DNA of 5,123 nt from NCBI GenBank assembly GCA_003132825.1, contig PKYX01000030.1:1-5123 (forward strand). The letters run 5' to 3'. This DNA is from Acidobacteriaceae bacterium (lineage in GTDB: Bacteria > Acidobacteriota > Terriglobia > Terriglobales > Acidobacteriaceae). Below, one piece after another: positions 1 to 5,123 of this stretch. How positions within the stretch are numbered: the stretch's first letter is position 1; the number at the start of each line of letters is the position of its first letter. The notes under the pieces are model-generated. The model did no database searches. It had not been told where the DNA came from and was given only the letters and a program-made list of their open reading frames with translations. The position numbers were made by a program, and so were the translations under genes.

Positions 1-294
1 GTTCGCCTCGGCGACCGGGTCCCGGAAGGCACCATTCTGGCGCGTCTGGCTGAACTCGACCGCATGATCGCGGAGGTTCCCGTGGCCGCCGAGATGATCG
101 CCGGACTCAGAACCGGACAATCCGCGCTAGTGGACTTGCCCTCCAACCCGCCCCGCCAGGTGGAAGGCAAAATCCATGTCATCAACCCACTCCCCGAAGC
201 CAACATGACCCACACCGTCGAAGTGCAATTCGACAATCCCACCCTCTTGCTGTTGGCTGGCCAGCCCGCGGAAGTGAGGTTCGTCAAGCCGTGA
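1..294 (+). CDS. HlyD/RND-type periplasmic adaptor (membrane fusion) protein, C-terminal part
   Basis: The frame is open from the first base to the TGA at 292-294, giving 97 residues of a protein whose start lies outside the window. The visible part begins with a lipoyl/barrel-sandwich edge (GDRVPEGTILARLAEL). It continues through a strand like the adaptor consensus 'veapV.e.dia.l..Gq.a.v' (IAEVPVAAEMIAGLRTGQSA), then a beta-barrel segment with GKIHVINPLPEANMTHTVEV, and ends at LLLLAGQPAEVRF, equivalent to the usual 'LrpGm.a.v' near the C-terminus. In this family the protein sits in the periplasm, anchored to the inner membrane, and links an inner-membrane transporter to an outer-membrane channel. 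It ends right after the barrel, so the membrane-proximal domain is short or absent. Its stop overlaps the start of the glycosyltransferase, suggesting a shared operon and perhaps export of a glycan rather than a drug. The family call is firm; the substrate is unknown. Confidence 0.82.
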   Translation, partial: VRLGDRVPEGTILARLAELDRMIAEVPVAAEMIAGLRTGQSALVDLPSNPPRQVEGKIHVINPLPEANMTHTVEVQFDNPTLLLLAGQPAEVRFVKP

Positions 295-1796
295 ACCGGG
301 CCCAACCCATTTCTGTCCTGCTGACGACCGAGGGTACTTATCCCTTCTATACCGGGGGGGTCAGCACCTGGTGTCACCGGCTGACGCATGGTCTGCCAGA
401 CATCGACTTTAGCTTGCTGGCGGTGGTGAGCAATCCTTTCCAGCAATCCAAGTACGAGCTGGCGCCGAACGTACAAGAGGTGATCAAAGTCCCGCAGTGG
501 GGGCTAGTGCAGCCGGCGGAATATTCCACCCATCATCCGGTCTCGGTCGTTCTCGCCAACCGCTGGAACACCACGCCCGAGGTCATCGTGAGCCGCTTCA
601 AGCCGCTGTTTGAGCGGTTTCTGGCGCTGGTTTTCTCCCGCGACAGCGACAAAGAAGAGCTGGGCCGGGTCTTGCTGAAGTTGCAAAACTATTTTCAGCA
701 TTACGATTACGAGAAGACCATGAATTCGCAGGAGGCCTGGAATGTCATCCAGCATGCCGCCCGCGCCACCTGGGAATGCCGCCCCGCCGGCACCGAACGT
801 CCCAGCTTTGGGGAAGTCAAGCAGGCGTATCGCTTGCTCTATCATCTGCTCTCCGTGCTGCACTTCCCTATTCCAGTGGCCGACCTCACGCACGCGTCAT
901 CGGCGTCGTTGTGCGGATTGCCCTGCGTATTCGCCAAGCTCACCAATGGCACTCCCTACTTGCTGACCGAACACGGAGTGTATCTGCGGGAGCAGTATCT
1001 GAATCTGCGCCGGCAGATCAAATCATTTTTCGTGCGCTGGTTTCTCTACCGCGTGGTGCAGACCATCGTGGAGTTGAATTATCACTTTGCCGACCAGATT
1101 TCTCCGGTTTGCGAATTCAACGCGCGCTGGGAAAAACGCATGGGAGTGCCCCAAAGTCGGATCGATGTCATTTTCAACGGAGTGGATCCCAAACGGTTTC
1201 AGAGCTGCGAACCGGAGCCTCGGGATCACCCGCAAGTCGCTACCGTAGGACTGATCTATCCGCTCAAGGGACAACTGGACTTGATTGAGGCAACCTCGCT
1301 GCTTAAGCCCAAGTTCAACAACCTGGAAGTGCTCTTCTACGGCACCGAGAACGACTCCCGCTATTTCAATGAATGCAAGAAACGAGTCTCGGACCTGGGT
1401 CTGCAAAAGTGCGTGATTTTCGCCGGTGCCACCAAGGAACCCTGGAAGGTCTACAGCAACGCCGACGTGGTGGCGTTCGCGAGCATCTCCGAGGGCTTCC
1501 CCTATGTGGTCGTCGAAGCCATGTTGTGCGGAGCCGCCATTGTGGCCACGGACGTGGGCGGAATTCGTGAAGCCTTGGGCGACTGCGGCGTGCTCGTCGG
1601 GGTGAAGGCGCCGCAGGAGATGGCGGATGCCATTTCGTTTTTGCTGGAGAATGAAGACGAGCGGAAACGCTTGGGACAGATGGCCAAAGCCCGCGCCTTG
1701 CAGCTGTTTACCGAAGAACGATCCCTCCGTTCTTATGAGAAGGCCTATCACAACCTGGTGTCCCGGCGGGAGCCGAGCCCCGCGAACCGACATTGA
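291..1796 (+). CDS. pelF: GT4-family glycosyltransferase, PelF type
   Basis: Predicted cytosolic retaining glycosyltransferase of 501 residues with a GT-B fold, close to the length of Pseudomonas PelF (about 507), which polymerises the Pel exopolysaccharide from a UDP-sugar. The N-terminal PelF-type domain shows EGTYPFYTGGVSTW (14-27), with the glycine-rich GGV loop, and LTEHGVYLREQY (225-236). The GT4 domain follows: NGVD (296-299), a nucleotide-sugar domain opening at G320 with YPLKG (Lys326), and the EX7E motif at Glu401 and Glu409 (EGFPYVVVE), then DVGG. No signal peptide is seen. The GTG start is chosen because it overlaps the upstream TGA in GTGA and the N-terminus aligns with the family; the next in-frame ATG is near residue 144. 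The ribosome site is weak (GTGAGG, 274-279, 11 bases away), fitting translational coupling. No other pel genes are visible, so the product may not be Pel itself. Family is near certain; the symbol is by homology only. Confidence 0.88.
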   Translation: MNRAQPISVLLTTEGTYPFYTGGVSTWCHRLTHGLPDIDFSLLAVVSNPFQQSKYELAPNVQEVIKVPQWGLVQPAEYSTHHPVSVVLANRWNTTPEVIVSRFKPLFERFLALVFSRDSDKEELGRVLLKLQNYFQHYDYEKTMNSQEAWNVIQHAARATWECRPAGTERPSFGEVKQAYRLLYHLLSVLHFPIPVADLTHASSASLCGLPCVFAKLTNGTPYLLTEHGVYLREQYLNLRRQIKSFFVRWFLYRVVQTIVELNYHFADQISPVCEFNARWEKRMGVPQSRIDVIFNGVDPKRFQSCEPEPRDHPQVATVGLIYPLKGQLDLIEATSLLKPKFNNLEVLFYGTENDSRYFNECKKRVSDLGLQKCVIFAGATKEPWKVYSNADVVAFASISEGFPYVVVEAMLCGAAIVATDVGGIREALGDCGVLVGVKAPQEMADAISFLLENEDERKRLGQMAKARALQLFTEERSLRSYEKAYHNLVSRREPSPANRH

Positions 1797-1960
1797 GTTG
1801 ATTTCTCGTTATCCCAATATCCCGAACCACCTGCAACGACCTGCCGATTCCGTGTAGAGGGTAAGGCCGGCCAGATCGCGGTGCAGCTCCGCGCTCGCTG
1901 GTCGCTCCACGCCGCGGCACCTGAGTATGAGTTTCCTGATAACCTCGAGGAAAGACTCGT

Positions 1961-1966
1961 GGGAGA
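1961..1966 (+). promoter_or_regulatory. Ribosome binding site for the TTG-started ABC-F gene
   Basis: GGGAGA lies 9 bases before the TTG at 1976. This site decides the start: the frame is closed by a TAA at 1940-1942 and contains no ATG or GTG between that stop and the TTG. Confidence 0.6.
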
Positions 1967-1975
1967 GCGCAGCCC

Positions 1976-3808
1976 TTGCCGCCGATCATCAATGCACAGA
2001 AAATCTCGAAAGCCTTCGGCGCAAAGCCGCTCTTTCAGGGCGTTTCTTTTACGGTTTCGGAGAGAGACCGCATTGGGCTGATCGGGCCGAATGGTTCGGG
2101 TAAATCCACGTTGCTGCGGATTCTGGCCGGCAGCGAGGTGCCGGATGAGGGGAACGTGGCGGTCCGCAAGCGGCTGTGGCTGAGCTATGTGGAGCAGGAC
2201 TCGCAGTTTCAGCCATCCGACACGGTGCGTTCGGTGGTCGAGAGGGCGCTCGAGCGTTCTGCGACGCGAGGTTCAGAGCACGGCGCCCATTTTGCCGAGA
2301 CCTTGGGCCGGGCGGGTTTCGAGGATCTCGAAATGCAAGCGGCCGCGTTGTCCGGGGGTTGGCAGAAGCGCCTGGCCATCGTCGAGGCCCTGGTTCAGGC
2401 GCCGGACGTATTGCTGCTCGATGAGCCCACGAATCATCTGGACCTAGCGGGAATCGTTTGGCTCGAAGCTCTGCTCGAGCAGGCCGCCTTTGCCTGCGTG
2501 GTCGTGAGCCACGACCGCTACTTTCTGGAGAATGTGGCCACCGAGATGGCGGAACTCAGCCGGGTGTACCCCGATGGATTGCTGCGAGTGCGCGGTAATT
2601 ACAGCGCCTTCTTGGAGAAGAAAGAGGAATTTCTCCATGCCCAGTCAAAACGCCAAGAAGCGCTCGAAAATCTGGTTCATTCGGAGATCGAGTGGCTCCG
2701 CCGAGGAGCGAAAGCGCGCACCCGAAAATCCAAGGCGCGCATCGGCAAGGCTGGCGAACTGATGGGAGAACTTGCGGACTTGAATGCCAGAACCCGGAGC
2801 GCAAACGCACAAATTGATTTCTCAGCGACCGACCGAAAGACCAAGCGCCTGATCGAACTTCAAGATGTGACCTGTGAAATCGGAAATCGCGTGCTGTTCG
2901 AGCGGCTCAACTTCATCATTTCGGCGGGTATGCGGGTTGGGTTGGTGGGGCCGAATGGCAGCGGCAAGACGAGCCTGCTGCGCCTGTTGCGTGGAGAATG
3001 GACTCCCGCCGGGGGAGAGATTCGTCGAGCTGAATGGTTGCGCATCGTGTATTTCGACCAAAGCCGGCAGCTCGATATGAATATGACCCTGCGCCGCGCG
3101 CTGGCTCCGGACGGGGACTCGGTCACCTATCAAGATCGAGTCATTCACGTGGCCTCTTGGGCCGCGAAATTCCTTTTCACCGGAGAACAGCTCAGCCAGC
3201 CGGTCGAGCGGCTTTCCGGAGGCGAACGAGCCCGGGTGCTGATCGCCCAGCTCATGCTGCAGCCGGCCGACGTTCTTTTGCTGGATGAGCCCACCAACGA
3301 CCTCGACATCCCCACGCTGGAAATTCTGGAAGAAAGCCTGCTCGAATTTCGCGGTTCCCTGGTGCTGGTCACTCATGACCGCTACCTTCTTGATCGGGTT
3401 TCGACCATTGTCCTGGGCTTCGATGGTCGGGGCGGCGCGGAAAGCTTCGCTGACTATGCCCAGTGGGAGTCTTGGCAGGCGGAGCCTAAGCCCGCGGCGA
3501 AGCCGGCGGGCAGCGTGGCGACCCTTGCTCTGGACTCCTCGGAGCCTGCGACGCAGCTCAAAAAGAAGCTCTCCTACCTCGAAGCACGGGAGTACGCTGC
3601 CATCGAGCAACACATTGCCGATGCCGAGCGGACGCTCGAAAGCAAACGGGCCGAGCTGCAAAATCCGGCAATTGCCAGTGACGGTCCCAGGCTCATGGCC
3701 GCTCATGCTGCGATGGAAGCGGCACAAAAGGATCTAGACGCACTTTACTCACGTTGGGCGGAACTCGAACAGAAGGCGGGTCATGTGCCGCATTCCCGCA
3801 CTCGATGA
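1976..3808 (+). CDS. uup: ABC-F family ATPase, Uup-like
   Basis: Cytosolic 610-residue protein with two ABC ATPase domains and no membrane segment, typical of ABC-F factors that bind the ribosome near the E site and adjust the peptidyl-tRNA. Domain 1: Walker A GPNGSGKST (37-45), signature LSGGWQKR (125-132), Walker B LLLDEPTNHLD with Glu150, and the H-loop His179. A basic linker follows (about 215-280), including EWLRRGAKARTRKSKARI (239-256), the P-site tRNA interaction region. Domain 2: Walker A GPNGSGKTS (325-333), signature LSGGER (413-418), Walker B with Glu438, and His467. The C-terminal coiled-coil region (about 525-605) opens with KKKLSYLEARE and ends in LYSRWAELEQ, as in Uup, where it binds branched DNA. 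All catalytic residues are intact. The TTG start gives an N-terminus (PPIINAQKISKAFG) that fits the family. It is preceded by a 179-base gap, so it is probably transcribed on its own. An antibiotic-resistance ABC-F is less likely given the Uup-type tail. Confidence 0.88.
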   Translation: MPPIINAQKISKAFGAKPLFQGVSFTVSERDRIGLIGPNGSGKSTLLRILAGSEVPDEGNVAVRKRLWLSYVEQDSQFQPSDTVRSVVERALERSATRGSEHGAHFAETLGRAGFEDLEMQAAALSGGWQKRLAIVEALVQAPDVLLLDEPTNHLDLAGIVWLEALLEQAAFACVVVSHDRYFLENVATEMAELSRVYPDGLLRVRGNYSAFLEKKEEFLHAQSKRQEALENLVHSEIEWLRRGAKARTRKSKARIGKAGELMGELADLNARTRSANAQIDFSATDRKTKRLIELQDVTCEIGNRVLFERLNFIISAGMRVGLVGPNGSGKTSLLRLLRGEWTPAGGEIRRAEWLRIVYFDQSRQLDMNMTLRRALAPDGDSVTYQDRVIHVASWAAKFLFTGEQLSQPVERLSGGERARVLIAQLMLQPADVLLLDEPTNDLDIPTLEILEESLLEFRGSLVLVTHDRYLLDRVSTIVLGFDGRGGAESFADYAQWESWQAEPKPAAKPAGSVATLALDSSEPATQLKKKLSYLEAREYAAIEQHIADAERTLESKRAELQNPAIASDGPRLMAAHAAMEAAQKDLDALYSRWAELEQKAGHVPHSRTR

Positions 3809-3833
3809 AGCACTTCTTACGCAGCGTTCGGCC

Positions 3834-3846
3834 GCGGTCTAACCGC
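3834..3846. other. Small GC hairpin after the ABC-F gene
   Basis: GCGGT-CTA-ACCGC is a perfect 5-bp stem with a 3-base loop, 26 bases past the ABC-F stop. A second one, GCCGG-CCCAC-CCGGC, lies at 3911-3925. Neither is followed by a T-tract on either strand, so they are not classical intrinsic terminators. They sit between two convergent genes, where transcription from both sides should end, but in GC-rich DNA stems of this size are expected by chance. Confidence 0.2.
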
Positions 3847-4032
3847 ATCCTTGGCCACCTCGGCGCCGCCACGGGCCCGCGGTGCGCATGCTCGCTGGGC
3901 AAGACCGAATGCCGGCCCACCCGGCGAGCCGTCTCGAGTGGGCGCCCCAAAACCTAGCAGGCAGCAGAGCGGCGGGAACGCGTCATCCCGCGCTTCGAGA
4001 ATCGAGTGAAGGAACCTTTGTTGTGGCCGTTG

Positions 4033-4446
4033 TTAGCGTTTGCCTTTGCCCCCGCTTACATGGCCGCGTCCATCCCGCACTTCATTTCCCTTGAAGTGGG
4101 CAACCTTGTCGAGACGCCTTGACGGCTCGGCCTTTTCGCCACGTTGTGGCGCTGGGCCTTTGTAGCCATGCTCGGGATGATAGCGGTTATTTACGTGTCC
4201 CTGGAAGCCTTCAGAACCATGAAACCACGGGCCAGCTCCAATGAAGACACCGCCGGTAAACCATTCCGAGCCGTAGTAGCCGTAGGGAGCACACCCATAA
4301 GGGGAGGTGTCATAGTAACCATAGGGACATTCAGGCGCGCTTCCGAGGTCAACGTTGACGCTGACCTGAGCTTCCAACTTGGGACCGGTCACCGTGAAAC
4401 AGATTCCAGCAACAGCAGCTAACGCAAGACATTTGAATAAGTTCAC
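4033..4446 (-). CDS. Small secreted Tyr/Gly-rich protein of unknown function
   Basis: A 137-residue exported protein. The first 26 residues form a clear signal peptide: NLFK, a hydrophobic core LALAAVAGICFTV, and likely cleavage at LEA|Q (after residue 26). The mature part holds a repeat, CPYGYY (40-45) and APYGYY (53-58) with another PYG at 49-51, and two cysteines (40 and 52) that could form a disulphide. Next comes a hydrophobic Gly-rich stretch FTGGVFIGAGPWFHG (63-77), then a charged tail rich in His, Gly, Lys and Arg with GYKGPAP, HFKGNEVRDGRGH and a final GGKGKR. The GTG start is chosen over an in-frame ATG at 4545 because AGGAGG lies 7 bases before it and the signal peptide begins there. 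I do not know a function; it resembles short secreted proteins common in acidobacteria. It is convergent with the ABC-F gene and divergent from the gene at the right edge. That it is a real gene is well supported; the lineage is an inference from memory. Confidence 0.82.
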   Translation of the reverse strand: MNLFKCLALAAVAGICFTVTGPKLEAQVSVNVDLGSAPECPYGYYDTSPYGCAPYGYYGSEWFTGGVFIGAGPWFHGSEGFQGHVNNRYHPEHGYKGPAPQRGEKAEPSRRLDKVAHFKGNEVRDGRGHVSGGKGKR

Positions 4447-4453
4447 AAATTCT

Positions 4454-4459
4454 CCTCCT
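4454..4459 (-). promoter_or_regulatory. Strong ribosome binding site for the small secreted protein
   Basis: On the minus strand AGGAGG (part of AGGAGGAGA) lies 7 bases before the GTG at 4446. It is the best Shine-Dalgarno sequence in the window and fixes the start at GTG rather than the ATG 99 bases further upstream. Confidence 0.85.
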
Positions 4460-4487
4460 GGATCGTAAAGGCCGTCGTCTACTACAC

Positions 4488-4516
4488 CTTGTACGTTATT
4501 GACTGTCTGGAACCAA
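4488..4516 (-). promoter_or_regulatory. Possible weak sigma-70-type promoter for the small secreted protein
   Basis: Minus strand: TTGGTT (4516-4511), a 17-base spacer, then TACAAG (4493-4488), about 40 bases before the GTG start. Spacing is ideal and 4 of 6 bases match the -10 consensus, but only the first three of the -35 match. It is a candidate only. Confidence 0.2.
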
Positions 4517-4697
4517 GACTGCCCAGAATTGCTCACATCTCGCAATTATCTAGGCGAAGGAAGCGGGGAAGCGCCCCCCGGGGAAGCCGAATGGCCTGGC
4601 AGATCCCAGCAAAATCATCTTTCTCCTGAGAACGCACCGAGCGCAACGCTTCGTTCGACTGACCAAACGGCGATCGAAGCGCACAAAATGTCAGGTC

Positions 4698-4734
4698 TCA
4701 CGTGGGGTATCGCTTTCGATTGAACGTGACCCCA
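4698..4734. repeat. Nested inverted repeats with two alternative pairings
   Basis: TCACGT (4698-4703) pairs with ACGTGA (4724-4729). Overlapping it, TGGGGT (4703-4708) pairs with ACCCCA (4729-4734), and inside both ATCG-CTTT-CGAT (4709-4720) forms a small hairpin. The first two pairings share bases and exclude each other. The arrangement lies about 195 bases before the GTG of the right-edge gene. It could be an operator or a structured leader, but the stems are short and chance is a fair explanation. Confidence 0.25.
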
Positions 4735-4918
4735 ATGCTTAAGCGGAGTGCAGTGTTTCCCGTAGCATCATACGGTTTTCTCTCTATCTCAAAAATTCCG
4801 TCTGACACCCCATAAGTTCTCGCGGCCTTCTCCTAACTCAGCGCATCTTGATCGTCGATGTGCCCGAAAACTCAAGGTTGGATGCTCTGGCCATTGGCGT
4901 GCAACGAGCACGTCGGTT

Positions 4919-4924
4919 GGGAGG
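4919..4924 (+). promoter_or_regulatory. Candidate ribosome binding site for the right-edge gene
   Basis: GGGAGG lies 5 bases before the GTG at 4930. It favours this start over the in-frame ATGs at 4858 and 4882, which have no visible Shine-Dalgarno sequence. Confidence 0.45.
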
Positions 4925-4929
4925 CTGGC

Positions 4930-5123
4930 GTGGACGACGCGACCGAACTGAAAGTCGACGGTGCAGCCGGGAATCAACGCAATTCAGCGGGCAGCCAGTT
5001 CTTACTTCTATTTGCGGTGCTCGTGCCGTTGGCGTCCTCGTTTGGGCAGACCACAAAAAATGACAACCCTTCCTTTCAACTCATGGTCGTCGTGCAATCC
5101 ATGGAGGAAGCGCAGTCCGACAT
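4930..5123 (+). CDS. N-terminal part of an exported protein of unknown function
   Basis: The frame is open from 4852 (after a TGA at 4849-4851) to the window edge, so the gene is cut off. From the GTG at 4930 there are 64 full codons. Residues 24-40 read FLLLFAVLVPLASSFGQ, a typical signal-peptide core and cleavage region (likely SFG|Q after residue 39), followed by a polar mature start TTKNDNPSFQ and then LMVVVQSMEEAQSD. The hydrophobic core with a proper c-region is what argues this is a real gene. The start is uncertain: GTG 4930 has a ribosome site (GGGAGG), but it leaves a 23-residue, partly acidic n-region (VDDATELKVD), which is odd for a signal peptide; the ATGs at 4858 and 4882 make it longer still. 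The MEEAQ segment recalls the start of some acidobacterial periplasmic proteins of the outer-membrane lipoprotein-sorting type, but too little is visible to name it. It is divergent from the small secreted protein to the left. Confidence 0.5.
   Translation, partial: MDDATELKVDGAAGNQRNSAGSQFLLLFAVLVPLASSFGQTTKNDNPSFQLMVVVQSMEEAQSD

Larger units (their letters stand above)
4447..4929. other. Non-coding stretch between divergent genes
   Basis: No convincing coding region was found on either strand in these 483 bases; open frames here are short and lack ribosome sites or recognisable protein composition. Contents seen: the ribosome site and possible promoter of the minus-strand gene at the left end; an 8-bp direct repeat GGGGAAGC at 4565-4572 and 4580-4587; a nested inverted repeat at 4698-4734; and a more AT-rich patch around 4745-4820. 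Because the genes on both sides point away from it, it should carry both promoters, but I cannot identify a good one for the right-hand gene. From 4852 on it is in frame with the right-hand gene, so up to 72 bases may be coding if that gene starts at ATG 4858 or 4882. Confidence 0.5.

Noticed and set aside
504..893. 129-codon minus-strand frame within the glycosyltransferase
   Set aside because: Antisense shadow with no ribosome site or known domain.
776..1288. 170-codon plus-strand frame overlapping the glycosyltransferase in another phase
   Set aside because: Lies wholly inside the conserved PelF-type frame; Arg/Ser/Ala-rich shadow composition.
1023..1793. 256-codon open frame on the minus strand opposite the glycosyltransferase
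   Set aside because: It is fully antisense to a well-supported gene, its protein has no recognisable domain, and long antisense frames are expected in GC-rich coding DNA.
1877..1893. CGCGG-(7)-CCGCG inverted repeat in the gap after the glycosyltransferase, as a terminator
   Set aside because: Only a 5-bp stem with no T-tract after it; indistinguishable from chance in this GC-rich gap.
1927..2109. 61-codon frame from ATG 1927 overlapping the ABC-F start
   Set aside because: No good ribosome site and mostly overlaps the conserved N-terminus of the ABC-F protein in another frame.
2822..3727. 301-codon open frame on the minus strand opposite the second half of the ABC-F gene
   Set aside because: Antisense to intact Walker and signature motifs; composition (many Arg, Gly, Gln, His) is that of a shadow frame.
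4144..4422. 92-codon plus-strand frame starting MWRWAFVAMLGMIAVIYVSL, resembling a membrane segment
   Set aside because: It is antisense to the small secreted protein, which has a strong ribosome site and signal peptide; the hydrophobic start is the complement of its Gly/His/Tyr-rich codons.
4499..4504. TTGACT on the plus strand as a -35 box
   Set aside because: No -10-like hexamer lies 16-18 bases downstream, and no plus-strand gene starts nearby.
4447..4545. 33-residue N-terminal extension of the small secreted protein from ATG 4545
   Set aside because: It would place the signal peptide internally and put the AGGAGG site inside the gene; the GTG at 4446 is clearly better.
4565..4587. Direct repeat GGGGAAGC x2 as an iteron or the edge of an insertion
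   Set aside because: Only two 8-bp copies 7 bases apart, with no further copies or transposase nearby.

Overview
The window is about 58-60% GC. It looks like chromosomal DNA from a Gram-negative soil-type bacterium, most likely an acidobacterium. The Gram-negative reading rests on a periplasmic adaptor protein and two proteins with signal peptides. The acidobacterial reading rests mainly on the small tyrosine/glycine-rich secreted protein at 4033-4446, which resembles uncharacterised secreted proteins I associate with that phylum. The assignment is inference; there is no rRNA or other phylogenetic marker here.

Layout. (1) 1-294, +: the C-terminal 97 residues of an HlyD/RND-type periplasmic adaptor that began before the window. 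(2) 291-1796, +: a complete GT4 glycosyltransferase of the PelF type, whose GTG start overlaps the adaptor stop (GTGA), so the two are almost certainly co-transcribed and translationally coupled. (3) 1797-1975: a 179-base gap with no gene. (4) 1976-3808, +: a complete two-domain ABC-F ATPase of the Uup type, started by TTG. (5) 3809-4032: a 224-base gap between convergent genes, with small GC-rich hairpins but no classical terminator. (6) 4033-4446, -: a small secreted protein with an excellent ribosome binding site. (7) 4447-4929: a non-coding stretch between divergent genes that should hold the promoters of both. (8) 4930-5123, +: the start of a further exported protein that runs off the right edge.

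How the genes work together. The adaptor and the PelF-type transferase look like the tail of an envelope operon for making and exporting a polysaccharide or glycoconjugate: the transferase would build sugar chains in the cytosol and the adaptor would be part of a trans-envelope export or efflux path. The ABC-F protein is a separate housekeeping-type ribosome-associated ATPase. The two exported proteins at the right are divergently transcribed and of unknown function. I see no mobile element, CRISPR array, tRNA or rRNA. Nothing in the window amounts to a convincing new system; the most open questions are the adaptor-PelF pairing and the two uncharacterised exported proteins.
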